From: an uncultured bacterium
GTDB lineage: Bacteria; Cyanobacteriota; Vampirovibrionia; Gastranaerophilales; Gastranaerophilaceae
Length of the DNA stretch: 54,041 nucleotides
Assembly: GCA_947361225.1 (NCBI GenBank)
Contig: CANAIK010000005.1
Coordinates: forward strand, 1-54,041
Direction: 5' to 3'
Shown here: piece by piece, positions 7,836-16,252 of the stretch
Layout: each line of letters starts with the position of its first letter
Numbering within the stretch: the first letter of the stretch is position 1
Notes under the pieces: generated by a model
The model's database searches: none
Told to the model about the DNA's origin: nothing
The model's input: only the letters and a program-made list of their open reading frames with translations
Position numbers and translations under genes: made by a program

Positions 7836-8691
7836 AATAAAAGCTTTAATAGCCGCTTTTTTATCTGCATTTTTATTCGGGATTTGTACTCCTTATTCAA
7901 AAATTTTATCTAAGGTAATTCCATCTGTTGAACTTGGGGGATTATTGTATCTGGGAGCAGGAATCGGACTTTTTGTCACGGTTGTTCTTAAAAAGGGTAA
8001 AAAAGAGCTTTTTTTAACCAAAAAAGAACTTCCTTATTTAATTTTAATGGTTTTATTGGATATTCTAGCAATTATTTGTCTTATGGTCGGACTTTTTAGA
8101 ACAAACAGTGCAAACGCCTCTCTGCTCGGGAATTTTGAACTTGTTGCAACAACGATTTTTGCTCGTTTATTATTCCAAGAATCAATTTCTAAAAAATTGA
8201 TAATTTCTATTGGTTTAATAACCCTTGGGAGTATAATTTTGACTTTTGAAGGAGCGGGGAGTTTTTGTTTTAATTCTTATTCAATTTTTGTCCTTTTATC
8301 TTGCGTTTTTTGGGGTTTAGAGAATAATTGCACAAAAAAGCTGAGTATTAAAGATACAAGACAAATAACAATTATTAAAGGAATTTTTTCAGGATTTGGA
8401 TGTTTGTTAATCGCTTTTTTGTTAAAAAAAATTGTATTATATCCTAAATTTATTCTGCTGGGGCTGCTTTTGGGTCTTTTTTCTTATGGGATAAGCGTTA
8501 GTTTATACATTTTTTCCCAAAGGTATCTTGGTGCTTCAAAAACAGGGGCTTGTTTTTCCTTGGCGCCTTTTTTTGGAGTTATTTTTTCATTTCTAATTCT
8601 ATCTGAATCCCTGGGATTATCTTTTTATCTTGGTTTAGTTATTATGATAATCGCTGTTTTTTTGGTTATCAAGGATACTATAAACCCTTAA
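7813..8691 (+). CDS. EamA/DMT-superfamily transporter
   Basis: This 292-aa integral membrane protein has about ten helices in two EamA halves. Typical signals are FLSAFLFGICTPYSKIL at the start and FSYGISVSLYIFSQRYLGAS plus a GACFSLAPFFGVIFS motif in the second half. The start is ATG 7813 because GGAAG precedes it by five nt inside larE. Substrate is unknown; the position between larE and the convergent larC suggests a cofactor-related metabolite or metal, but this is only context. The 3' end overlaps larC by 57 nt on the opposite strand. Confidence 0.88.
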   Translation: MKILNNNKIKALIAAFLSAFLFGICTPYSKILSKVIPSVELGGLLYLGAGIGLFVTVVLKKGKKELFLTKKELPYLILMVLLDILAIICLMVGLFRTNSANASLLGNFELVATTIFARLLFQESISKKLIISIGLITLGSIILTFEGAGSFCFNSYSIFVLLSCVFWGLENNCTKKLSIKDTRQITIIKGIFSGFGCLLIAFLLKKIVLYPKFILLGLLLGLFSYGISVSLYIFSQRYLGASKTGACFSLAPFFGVIFSFLILSESLGLSFYLGLVIMIIAVFLVIKDTINP

Positions 8692-9393
8692 CAAAGGTAG
8701 GGGATAATTCCTTTTGCCTCTTCCTTTTCCGATTTTTTCAATTATAAACCCTTCTTTTGGAAGTTTTTCTTCGCTTTTAATCGCAGCTATAATCCCCGCT
8801 CCTGTTGGAGTAATCATTTCCCCTTTTATATCCGTAATTTTAATTGGAATTCTATATTCTTGAATAATTTCACAAACCGCAGGCGCTGGGACCGGAATTA
8901 ATCCGTGCTGACATTCGATTGAACCTATTCCATCACAAAGGGTTGAACAATAAACTTTTTTCGGGTTTAAATCGTCAAAAAGTACCGAAAAAGCAATAAT
9001 ATCAACAATTGAATCAATCGCCCCGACTTCGTGGAAGTGAATTTCCTCAATTGATTTGTTGTGAACCTTACACTCAGCTTTTGCTATAATGTTAAAGATT
9101 TTTTTAGCTAAATTTTTAGAATTATTCGAAATTTGAGTGCTTTCTATAATTTTATTAATATCATTAAGATTTCTATGCGTGTGGTGGTGTTTGTGGTTAA
9201 TAATGACGTCAAAATCTGTTGTTAGAATCGAGTTTACCTGTTTTTTTTCGATAATATATTCGAATTCACTATCTAAATTAATTGATTTAAGCGCTTGAAT
9301 TAGTTTTTCTTTATCCGCTCCTAAATCCAAAAGCGCTCCAACTGCCATGTCGCCTGAGATTCCCGAGTTGCATTCAAAGTATAAATTAGTCAT
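8635..9393 (-). CDS. larC: LarC N-terminal half (LarC1-type), nickel-insertion protein
   Basis: This 252-aa protein matches the first part of LarC, the CTP-dependent enzyme that inserts nickel into the pincer nucleotide. It shows the start YFECNSGISGDMAVGAL, the metal-binding His-rich stretch HKHHHTHRNLNDI, the EEIHFHEVGAIDSIVDI motif and DIKGEMITPTGAG. The usual protein is about 400 aa. Here a TAA follows a short tail after LPLLRVYSIL, and the antisense DMT gene occupies the downstream DNA, so no LarC2 domain is encoded even in other frames. The ATG overlaps the larB stop (ATGA), with GAGGG upstream. Confidence 0.85.
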   Translation of the reverse strand: MTNLYFECNSGISGDMAVGALLDLGADKEKLIQALKSINLDSEFEYIIEKKQVNSILTTDFDVIINHKHHHTHRNLNDINKIIESTQISNNSKNLAKKIFNIIAKAECKVHNKSIEEIHFHEVGAIDSIVDIIAFSVLFDDLNPKKVYCSTLCDGIGSIECQHGLIPVPAPAVCEIIQEYRIPIKITDIKGEMITPTGAGIIAAIKSEEKLPKEGFIIEKIGKGRGKRNYPLPLLRVYSILDNQKNSDYHNN

Positions 9394-10067
9394 TATTTTC
9401 CCTCAATTTTTCTGTTAATTTGATTCGCACTGTAACCTGCGCTAAATCCGTTGTCGATATTAACTGTTGTAATTCCTTCAACACAAGAATTAATCATTGT
9501 TAAAAGAGCTGACAGCCCTTGAAAAGACGCACCATAACCGATTGATGTCGGAACTGCAATAACGGGAATATCCACAAGACCTGCAACAATACTTGGAAGT
9601 GCTCCTTCAAAACCCGCAACAACAATAACGACATTTGCTTTTCTAATTTCCTCAATTTTATCGAATAATCTATGAATCCCTGCTATTCCAATATCATAGT
9701 AACTTTTTACCCTGCTTCCGAAAAACTCGGCTGTTCGAAGAGCCTCTTGCGCTACGGGGATATCGCCCGTTCCTGCTGTACAAAGTGCCACTTCCCCTAC
9801 TTTTTCTATTTCTTTTTGAATTAAAGTTATTGTTCTTGCGCATTCGTCATAGAAAATATCGCTAAAAACCTCTTTTAATGCTTGCGCCTGAGTTTTTGAG
9901 GCTCTTGTTCCTAAGATATTCTGTCCTTGGTTTTTAAATTCGCTAAAAATTTCAATAAGTTGTTTATTGGTTTTGCATTCACAAAAAACAGTTTCACTGC
10001 ATCCTCTTCTTTTGTATCTATCAATATCAAGTTTTGCATAATCCAAATCAATATATTTATCTTGCAA
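9393..10067 (-). CDS. larB: Pyridinium-3,5-biscarboxylic acid mononucleotide synthase
   Basis: This 224-aa LarB carboxylates and hydrolyses nicotinic acid adenine dinucleotide in the first step of nickel-pincer nucleotide synthesis. The C-terminal two thirds is a PurE-like domain: ALCTAGTGDIPVAQEA, VVAGFEGALPSIVAGL, PTSIGYGASFQGLSAL, then NSCVEGITTVNIDNGF with the conserved Cys. The start is a TTG at 10067, preceded by a near-perfect AAGGAGG six nt away. It overlaps the upstream unknown gene by 11 nt and larC by 4 nt, at the end of the long minus-strand cluster. The cofactor user (LarA) is not in the window. Confidence 0.92.
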   Translation of the reverse strand: MQDKYIDLDYAKLDIDRYKRRGCSETVFCECKTNKQLIEIFSEFKNQGQNILGTRASKTQAQALKEVFSDIFYDECARTITLIQKEIEKVGEVALCTAGTGDIPVAQEALRTAEFFGSRVKSYYDIGIAGIHRLFDKIEEIRKANVVIVVAGFEGALPSIVAGLVDIPVIAVPTSIGYGASFQGLSALLTMINSCVEGITTVNIDNGFSAGYSANQINRKIEGK

Positions 10068-11028
10068 TTATATCCTCCTTATCACGTTTATAATTTTCTT
10101 TTGTTGCAATCCGATTCAAAAGTGCAACACCAAGACCGATTAATACAGTGTTTATTAAAAAAGTTGTTCCATAGGCGAAGTTTTTTGATTTGAGCATTTG
10201 TTTTTGTTGGTTTTTAGGGAAATTAAGAATTTCTTTATAAGTTTTAACCTTGTTGACTTCAATAACATTTGTTTTAAAAATTTTATCAAATGCTCGATAA
10301 ATTGGATTCTCAATCAATTTTTCACCTAAAAACATTAAAGGAATTGTGATTGAGAATCGTCTTAAATTCTCCAGTTTTTCGTATTTATCCCTGCTTGAAT
10401 AAAAATAGCTTGCGACGCTAACAGGATAAACTAAAGCTGCGTAATGGGACAAACTAAGGTCGTTTTTTTCATTAAAACCGAGCTTTTCAACTGTTTTATT
10501 TACAAAAGGTTCAATTTTTTTATAATTATTAGGTTTTTTTGAAAAAAAGTAAGACCCGACCCCCGCTCCCACTCCAAGAGCGCTTATTAACGACAGTTTT
10601 TTTATAAGTTTTTTGGTATCTTTTTTTTCGTTTTCGCTTTTTTTATTTTCATTCTCCAAGCCAATAACGGAAGTGAATTTATCTTTATTTGTGTTGTTGT
10701 AGGTTATTTGGTTTCTTATTGGGGCGATTGCAAAAATTAAAGGAAGAGCTAAACTAAAAGTTGTTATAATTTGTGCGAATCGACCAACTTGTTTGTTTTC
10801 GTGTTTTGAAAAAATATCGCCCGTGGTTTTTGCTAAAAAAGGGGCTATAAAATAGAATATCGCTGATTCTGCAATTTCAGTAAACTTAATTTCTTTAGAT
10901 TCTTCTTTTGATCTTGATAAAGAAAGTCTTGATAGTAAACAACCGCCCGTATCTTTTGCAAACATTCCTAAAGAAGAACTTGTTTCAAGGGCTTTTAGGG
11001 TTTTTGTTGCAATTGATAAACTATTCAT
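10057..11028 (-). CDS. Multi-helix membrane protein, unknown
   Basis: This 323-aa protein starts at ATG 11028 (MNSLSIATKT), preferred because AAGGGGG precedes it; a 14-codon longer start lies in poorer context. It has several hydrophobic segments (about residues 60-75, 90-110, 145-170, 210-230, near 295), separated by Lys-rich stretches. A short EIKFTEIAES segment precedes the first helix. I recognise no family. It overlaps tatC by 8 nt and larB by 11 nt, so it is translated as part of the same polycistron. Function is not suggested by its neighbours. Confidence 0.6.
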   Translation of the reverse strand: MNSLSIATKTLKALETSSSLGMFAKDTGGCLLSRLSLSRSKEESKEIKFTEIAESAIFYFIAPFLAKTTGDIFSKHENKQVGRFAQIITTFSLALPLIFAIAPIRNQITYNNTNKDKFTSVIGLENENKKSENEKKDTKKLIKKLSLISALGVGAGVGSYFFSKKPNNYKKIEPFVNKTVEKLGFNEKNDLSLSHYAALVYPVSVASYFYSSRDKYEKLENLRRFSITIPLMFLGEKLIENPIYRAFDKIFKTNVIEVNKVKTYKEILNFPKNQQKQMLKSKNFAYGTTFLINTVLIGLGVALLNRIATKENYKRDKEDIIAR

Positions 11029-11743
11029 TTTTTTGCCCCCTTTTTTTTGAGAACAAAAGTCCGAATTCAAAAAGTAAATATGTGGGACTAAATAGCATAA
11101 TTTGACTTATTATATCAGGAGGAGTTAAAATTGCCGATAAAAAAAGCAGAATTACAACAACATAGGGTCTTGAAGAAGCAATTGTATTGTAATCAACAAT
11201 TCCTGATTTAATTAAAGAATTTGTAACCAAAGGCATTTGAAACATTAACCCGAAAACAACACAAAGTCCTAAGGTTAAGTTAATTATATTGGAAATATTA
11301 AAAATCGGCTGAATTTGACTTGTGGAAAAACTTAAACCAAAATTTACAATTAAAGGAAGAATGCAAAAAACGCAAAAAACAACCCCAAGACAAAAAAGCA
11401 AACTTGATAATAGAACGGTTGATTGAATAAATTTTTTTTCATTGTCATAAAGCGCAGGGTAAATAAAATTCCAAATTTGTTTTGCAATATAAGGAAAACA
11501 CACGATTAAATCAACTAAAAAAGCAATTTTTATTTGAAGTAAAAACACTTCAGTCGGGGAGAAGTAGTTAAAAGTAATATCGTTTTTATTAATTAGAATT
11601 CTAAGTAAATAATTAAGAATTTTAGGCGCAATAAAAAAAGTTACAGGCAAAAACACACCAAGAGCTAAAAAGCACTTAATTAGAGTTTGTCTTAGAGCTT
11701 CAATGTGAGAAATCAAGCTTTCTGTGTCTTTTTTGTTGTCCAT
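11021..11743 (-). CDS. tatC: Sec-independent protein translocase TatC
   Basis: This 240-aa protein has six membrane helices and is the signal-recognising core of the twin-arginine translocase. Family signals are the amphipathic start SLISHIEALRQTL, the FSPTEVFLLQIKIAF segment, QIWNFIYPALYDNEKK, the FGLMFQMPLV motif with conserved Phe-Gln, and SAILTPPDIISQ. It lies 5 nt after tatA. It is co-transcribed with an aldo/keto reductase bearing a twin-arginine signal peptide and with a polyferredoxin bearing an RR motif, so it probably serves mainly these clients. No separate tatB is present. Confidence 0.95.
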   Translation of the reverse strand: MDNKKDTESLISHIEALRQTLIKCFLALGVFLPVTFFIAPKILNYLLRILINKNDITFNYFSPTEVFLLQIKIAFLVDLIVCFPYIAKQIWNFIYPALYDNEKKFIQSTVLLSSLLFCLGVVFCVFCILPLIVNFGLSFSTSQIQPIFNISNIINLTLGLCVVFGLMFQMPLVTNSLIKSGIVDYNTIASSRPYVVVILLFLSAILTPPDIISQIMLFSPTYLLFEFGLLFSKKRGQKNE

Positions 11744-11748
11744 AACTT

Positions 11749-11973
11749 TTATACTTGAGGGTTTTCAATGTCGTCTTTAGGCTTGTATTCTTGCGGTTTT
11801 TCTTCTTCTGTTTCTGTTATTTCTTTTGCTTCTTTTTTAATCAATTCTTTTGCTTTTTTGTATTCATAGGTTGCTTTTCCAAGCGCACGTGCTAATTCGG
11901 GGATTCTTTTTCCTCCGAACAGCAATAAAATTACAACTAAGATTAAAGTAATTTCCGTTATTCCTAAAGACAT
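11749..11973 (-). CDS. tatA: Tat pore protein TatA/E
   Basis: This 74-aa protein has one N-terminal membrane helix (residues about 5-18), the [16 protein letters not shown] amphipathic helix with its Phe-Gly hinge, and an acidic, Lys/Glu-rich tail. This is the classical TatA/E layout, and with TatC it makes a minimal TatA-TatC system. It sits 10 nt after the polyferredoxin ORF and 5 nt before tatC. AAAGGAG lies just upstream of the ATG. Confidence 0.94.
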   Translation of the reverse strand: MSLGITEITLILVVILLLFGGKRIPELARALGKATYEYKKAKELIKKEAKEITETEEEKPQEYKPKDDIENPQV

Positions 11974-11983
11974 TTTTTCTCCT

Positions 11984-12682
11984 TTATATTGTTTTTTGTT
12001 CGTTTATTGAAAATACTTGAATTGCGTTTCTTGGACAAACAACACTGCATTTGTTGCATCCAATGCATAAGCTGGGATTAATTGTTATTTTATCATTAAC
12101 TTTAGAAATTGCGTTTTTAGGGCAATTGTCAACACAAATTCCGCAATTAATACAATCGTCATTAACAACCCCAAGCGCAATTCTTGTGTTTTGTTTTTCC
12201 TCGAGTGTTGTTTTTTTAATTGCACCGCTTGGACAAACTTCCTGACATTTCCTGCAATCGAATTTGCAGAATCCTTTTCCTTCTTTGTAGTCAATATGAA
12301 TCGTTCCGCAGGTTTTATCAGCTTTTTTAATAATTTTATTAGGACAAACATTAACGCATAAATTGCAATTTAAACATTTGTCTTTAAATCTTTGATAATC
12401 CTGAGCTCCCGCAGGAAGAATAATATTCTTTAATTTTTTTATTGTTTTTTGTGTATAATTTCGAGCTATTATAAAAGCGGAGCTAAATAAAACCAAGGAT
12501 CCGGCCAGGGTTAAAAATTCCCTTCTTTTGGGGTTAAATTCTTCTTCTTTTTTTATAAAACCAAATTCAATTGCTCCTTTAGGACAACTACTGGCGCATT
12601 TTAAGCACTTTACACAGGTTTCTTGTTCAACAAGTCCTTTTTTACAATCAATTGAACCTGTTGGACAATTTTTTTCACACAA
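11984..12682 (-). CDS. NapG-like polyferredoxin with internal twin-arginine signal; 3' part of a broken fusion
   Basis: The annotated TTG at 12682 lies within a [4Fe-4S] motif, so it is not a convincing real start. The frame reads upstream as [12 protein letters not shown] and joins the preceding ORF if the A8 tract is one base shorter. In order it has the rest of cluster 1, cluster 2 ([12 protein letters not shown]), [13 protein letters not shown] followed by a hydrophobic helix, then four further cluster motifs ([49 protein letters not shown]). RREFL plus helix is a Tat signal and the four-cluster tail resembles NapG. Clusters 1-2 would be cytoplasmic and the last four periplasmic. It lies 10 nt before tatA. 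Confidence 0.75.
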   Translation of the reverse strand: MCEKNCPTGSIDCKKGLVEQETCVKCLKCASSCPKGAIEFGFIKKEEEFNPKRREFLTLAGSLVLFSSAFIIARNYTQKTIKKLKNIILPAGAQDYQRFKDKCLNCNLCVNVCPNKIIKKADKTCGTIHIDYKEGKGFCKFDCRKCQEVCPSGAIKKTTLEEKQNTRIALGVVNDDCINCGICVDNCPKNAISKVNDKITINPSLCIGCNKCSVVCPRNAIQVFSINEQKTI

Positions 12683-13250
12683 AGAACAATTTACACAAGT
12701 TTTTTTTGTTAATATTGATTTTTACGAGTGAAAATTTAGAAATTAGCCCTAAAAGCGCTCCAACAGGACAAATATTCGAACAAAAAAATCGATTTTTAAA
12801 AAACACGAGTCCTAGAATTATAAAACCAAAAATTATCCCATAAATGCTTAAACTTATAAAAGACCCAAAAACACTATATGGATCAATATATCTAATTAAA
12901 AGACAAGATCCTCCGATTAAGAATCCAAAAGTTATTGCAAGAATAAAATATTTATAAGAAAAATTTTTTTGTTTTTGGTTTTTTTTCTTAAAAATAATTG
13001 AGAAAAATTCTTGCATAAGTCCTAAAGGACAAATTAAAGAACAATAGAATCTTCCAAAAATTAAGGTTAACAATAAAACGAAAACGAGCAAAGATAGCGC
13101 AATTATTGAATAATCACTTAAAATTCGATTAATTAAAGGAACTATTTGCAAATCAAGAATTTTTACAGGATAGAATCCCAAAAAACCTGCGATTATAATA
13201 ATCCCAATCAACATTGCTATTGATAATCTTATTAAATAAGCTTTTTTCAT
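12675..13250 (-). CDS. NapH-like membrane ferredoxin protein; 5' part of a broken fusion
   Basis: This 191-aa ORF has about four membrane helices and two CxxxCP loops (CSLICPLG after FGRFYC; CSNICPVG after KNRFFC), typical of NapH/RdxA-type quinol-linked membrane ferredoxins. The frame ends [12 protein letters not shown]-stop. NapH proteins normally continue into a pair of [4Fe-4S] motifs, and exactly those motifs lie in the +1 frame after an A8 tract (12700-12707 on the plus strand). Removing one A restores a single protein of about 421 aa. The ATG at 13250 overlaps the end of the aldo/keto reductase gene. It probably passes electrons from the quinone pool or cytoplasm to the ferredoxin part. 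Confidence 0.75.
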   Translation of the reverse strand: MKKAYLIRLSIAMLIGIIIIAGFLGFYPVKILDLQIVPLINRILSDYSIIALSLLVFVLLLTLIFGRFYCSLICPLGLMQEFFSIIFKKKNQKQKNFSYKYFILAITFGFLIGGSCLLIRYIDPYSVFGSFISLSIYGIIFGFIILGLVFFKNRFFCSNICPVGALLGLISKFSLVKININKKNLCKLFFV

Positions 13251-14482
13251 TATTTTCTTTCTAAAGTGCTTACTTTTTTGTATTCGTCCTCAATTTTTGC
13301 CAATAATTTTGGAATTTCAAGATTCTGAGGGCAGTTTTTGTTGCACAAATTGCAATTAATGCATTTATCCGCTCTTTCTTCTTCCCCTAAGGATTCATAG
13401 TAAATTTTAAACAACATTTTGTTATTTGTAACTTTATATTGATTATAAAGGGCAAAAAGAGCCGGAATATTGATTCCCCTTGGACAAACTTCAAGACAAT
13501 ATTTGCAAGCAGTGCAATTAATTTCCCCTTGGGATTGAATAATTTTTGCAATTTTGAGCGCCAGTTCTTCTTCCTCTTTGGTCATTGGTTTAAAATCAAT
13601 AAAAGTTTCAATATTCTCTTTAACTTGTTCTAAATTACTCATTCCTGATAGAACAGTAACAACATTCTCTCTGCTTGCTGCCCAGCGAAGTCCAAAAGCA
13701 GCCGGAGTATAAGTTGAGTTTGATTTTAGTTCTTTAAGCGGTTTTTCGGACAAATTAACAAGTCCGCCGCCACGCAAAGGTTCCATTACAATTACCGGAA
13801 TTCCTTTTTTTTGAACAATATCGTATTGTTCTTGTGCTTTAACTACATCCCAATCCAAATAGTTAATTTGAAGCTGCGCAAAATCCCAATTATAGTCATT
13901 AACAACTTCTTTTAGGATTTGAGGAGTTCCGTGGAAAGAAAAACCAAGATATTTAATTTTTCCTTCTTTTTTGAGTTTTTTTAACTCCTCAACCATTTCA
14001 ACACTTCGATAAGTATCAACCGTATTTTTGTTGATATTATGACACATATAAAAATCGAAATAATCTACCTGGCATTTTTTTAGCTGCTCGTTAAAAATTT
14101 TTCTAACGTCGTCTTTTGTTTTCATTTTATAAATAGGACTTTTATCAGCCAATAAAAAATCTTTTCTATTGTATCTTTTTAAAGATTTTCCTATTGCAAG
14201 TTCTGATTTTTCATCAACGTACATATAAGCGGTGTCAAAATAATTAGCTCCGTGTTCTATGCAATAATCAACCATTCTATTAAGTTCAACCTGATCAATT
14301 TCCCCTCCTTTCATTGGCAATCTCATACACCCAAGAGCCAATAAGGGAACTTCGATATTTTTATATTTTCTTTTAACAACCTCGTTTTGCGATTTTATCA
14401 GTTCTTTTTTGTTGCATCCTGATAAAAGTGCTGCTCCACCAAGTGCGACAGCTGAATTAATTATAAATTCACGTCTTTTCAT
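13250..14482 (-). CDS. Tat-exported aldo/keto reductase with two C-terminal [4Fe-4S] clusters
   Basis: This 410-aa protein starts MKRREFIINSAVALGG and has a lipobox (LLSG-C23), so it looks like a Tat-exported lipoprotein. The aldo/keto reductase barrel keeps the catalytic tetrad: D83, Y88, K114 and H149. The C-terminus carries two ferredoxin motifs, CTACKYCLEVC (323-333) and CINCNLCNKNC (374-384). This domain layout is common in anaerobe oxidoreductases of unknown substrate. AGGAG precedes the ATG. Its neighbours are a membrane polyferredoxin that could supply electrons and the translocase that would export it. Periplasmic location and electron route are inferred. Confidence 0.9.
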   Translation of the reverse strand: MKRREFIINSAVALGGAALLSGCNKKELIKSQNEVVKRKYKNIEVPLLALGCMRLPMKGGEIDQVELNRMVDYCIEHGANYFDTAYMYVDEKSELAIGKSLKRYNRKDFLLADKSPIYKMKTKDDVRKIFNEQLKKCQVDYFDFYMCHNINKNTVDTYRSVEMVEELKKLKKEGKIKYLGFSFHGTPQILKEVVNDYNWDFAQLQINYLDWDVVKAQEQYDIVQKKGIPVIVMEPLRGGGLVNLSEKPLKELKSNSTYTPAAFGLRWAASRENVVTVLSGMSNLEQVKENIETFIDFKPMTKEEEELALKIAKIIQSQGEINCTACKYCLEVCPRGINIPALFALYNQYKVTNNKMLFKIYYESLGEEERADKCINCNLCNKNCPQNLEIPKLLAKIEDEYKKVSTLERK

Positions 14483-14506
14483 TATTTTTTCTCCTAATAA
14501 AAAAAT

Positions 14507-15148
14507 TTATTCGTTAATAAAGTTTGTATAAATTGTTTCTTCTTGTTTTGGCGGTTCAATTCCTAATTTTTTGCCCGCTTCAATGCATTTTAAGTAATAA
14601 GCAAAATTTCTTGATAGAATTCTAAGGTTCTGCAAGCCTTCGAGGTCTTTTTCAACATCCTCAGGGGTTTGTCCGTGGACTTGATTCCAATAACGACCTG
14701 AAATTATTGGCATTTGTGTAATTGTAAAGTATTTATTAAGCTGATCTAAAGTTGCGCTTGTTCCTGCTCTTCGGGCACTCACAATTGCGGCTGCGGGTTT
14801 TCTTAGGAAAACTTCTCTGTTGTTAGACATTGAAACTTGAAAAAAAGCCCGATTGAGAAAAGAAACCAAACCTCCAGCCGCTGCAGCGTAGTAAACAGGG
14901 GATCCGATAATAAAACCGTCAAAATCTTTGGCTTTTTCGACAAACTCATTAACCCTGTCGTCCTCAATTACGCATTTTTTTAGTTTAGCGCAGGCTCTAC
15001 AAGCCCTGCAAGGAGAAATTGAATTAGATCCGATATGAAAAATTTCCGATTCCACTCCTTCTTCTTGTAATGTTTTTTCAATTTCTGTTAAGGCTCTATT
15101 TGTACAGCCGTTTTTTCTTGGTGATCCGTTTAATAGCAAAACTTTCAT
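14507..15148 (-). CDS. Flavodoxin-fold NAD(P)H-dependent oxidoreductase
   Basis: This 213-aa protein of the NADPH-dependent FMN reductase / iron-sulfur flavoprotein family binds FMN through GSPRKNGCTNRAL near the N-terminus and GSPVYYAAAAGGLVSFLNR at about 90-110. A Cys cluster (CRACRACAKLKKC, 48-60) resembles the compact motif of Isf-type flavoproteins, although a bound cluster is not proven. It opens the minus-strand cluster with the exported aldo/keto reductase 24 nt downstream, so a redox link is likely. AAGGAGG precedes the ATG, and TTATTATAAC upstream is a plausible -10. Confidence 0.88.
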   Translation of the reverse strand: MKVLLLNGSPRKNGCTNRALTEIEKTLQEEGVESEIFHIGSNSISPCRACRACAKLKKCVIEDDRVNEFVEKAKDFDGFIIGSPVYYAAAAGGLVSFLNRAFFQVSMSNNREVFLRKPAAAIVSARRAGTSATLDQLNKYFTITQMPIISGRYWNQVHGQTPEDVEKDLEGLQNLRILSRNFAYYLKCIEAGKKLGIEPPKQEETIYTNFINE

Positions 15149-15238
15149 AATTTCCTCCTTGTTATAATAATTTTATCAAAACTATAAGGTTTTTTTCAAG
15201 TTTTTTTGTATTAAAATGAAATTTAGGAGGTAAGAACA

Positions 15239-16252
15239 ATGATTATTATAATGCGCCACGGGGCTAATAAAGAACAAATAAGAAAAGTTTTGGATTATAT
15301 TAAACTAAAAAATCGTGAACCGCATATGTCTAAAGGTGAAACCCACACGGTTATCGGGGCTGTTGGTGAGGCGAATATTGACCCGAGGGAATTCGAACTT
15401 CTGGAGGGAGTTAAGGAAGTTATTAAAGTTTCCTCAAGCTATAAACTGGCTTCAAGGTTTTTCCAGCAAGAAGACACGATTGTTGAAGTTAATAGCGAAA
15501 AATTCGGAGCAAACCACATTGGATTAATCGCAGGACCCTGCACAATTGAGAGCGAAGAACAAATTTTTGCTTGTGCTAAAGAAATTGCGGATGCCGGGGT
15601 AAAAATCATTCGTGGCGGAGCTTTTAAGCCGAGAACTTCCCCGTATTCTTTTCAGGGGTTGGGTTTAGAAGGATTAAAATTAATTCGTTCGGCTGCCGAT
15701 AAATATAATCTTGCCGTAACGTCCGAAGTTATGGAAATAAGTCAAATTCCAATGTTTTTGGATTATGTCGATATCCTTCAAGTGGGCGCAAGAAATATGC
15801 AGAATTTTAATCTTCTTAAGGAGTTAAGCAAAATTAATAAACCCGTAATTCTAAAAAGAGGATTATCCGCAACGATTAACGAATGGTTAATGGCGGCAGA
15901 ATATATTCTTGCAGGCGGTAATAGACAGGTAATTTTGTGCGAAAGAGGGATTAGAACCTTTGAAGTTGCAACAAGAAACACGCTTGATTTATGCGCAATT
16001 CCTGTTATTAAAAAATTGAGCCATTTGCCGATTATTGTGGATCCTTCTCACGGGACAGGTTTAAGAGACAAAGTTGTTCCAATGTCTTTAGCCTCAGTTG
16101 CAGCGGGTTGTGACGGTTTAATAATCGAAGTTCACAATAATCCTGATTGTGCACTTTGCGATGGGGCGCAATCTTTGTATCCCGAGCAATACAAAAAATT
16201 ATACGAAAAAATTAAACAACTGGCTCCTATTGTTGATAAGATTGTTGAATAG
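15239..16252 (+). CDS. aroF: 3-Deoxy-7-phosphoheptulonate synthase, type I-beta
   Basis: This 337-aa enzyme condenses phosphoenolpyruvate with erythrose 4-phosphate, the entry step to aromatic amino acids. Residues 1-75 form the ferredoxin-like regulatory domain seen in the Thermotoga-type enzyme (MRHGANKEQIRKVLDYI, then HTVIGAVGEAN). The TIM barrel follows, with AGPCTIES, GGAFKPRTSPYSFQG, the metal-site VGARNMQNF, KRGLSATINEW and DPSHGTG. The long form suggests feedback control by aromatic amino acids, as is known for the family. TAGGAGG lies before the ATG. It stands alone and overlaps the convergent TPR gene by 26 nt. Confidence 0.95.
   Translation: MIIIMRHGANKEQIRKVLDYIKLKNREPHMSKGETHTVIGAVGEANIDPREFELLEGVKEVIKVSSSYKLASRFFQQEDTIVEVNSEKFGANHIGLIAGPCTIESEEQIFACAKEIADAGVKIIRGGAFKPRTSPYSFQGLGLEGLKLIRSAADKYNLAVTSEVMEISQIPMFLDYVDILQVGARNMQNFNLLKELSKINKPVILKRGLSATINEWLMAAEYILAGGNRQVILCERGIRTFEVATRNTLDLCAIPVIKKLSHLPIIVDPSHGTGLRDKVVPMSLASVAAGCDGLIIEVHNNPDCALCDGAQSLYPEQYKKLYEKIKQLAPIVDKIVE

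Noticed and set aside
8600-8690. Programmed frameshift extending larC into a LarC2 domain
   Set aside because: Stops close all three minus-strand frames shortly after the larC stop, and the DNA is the coding strand of the transporter gene.
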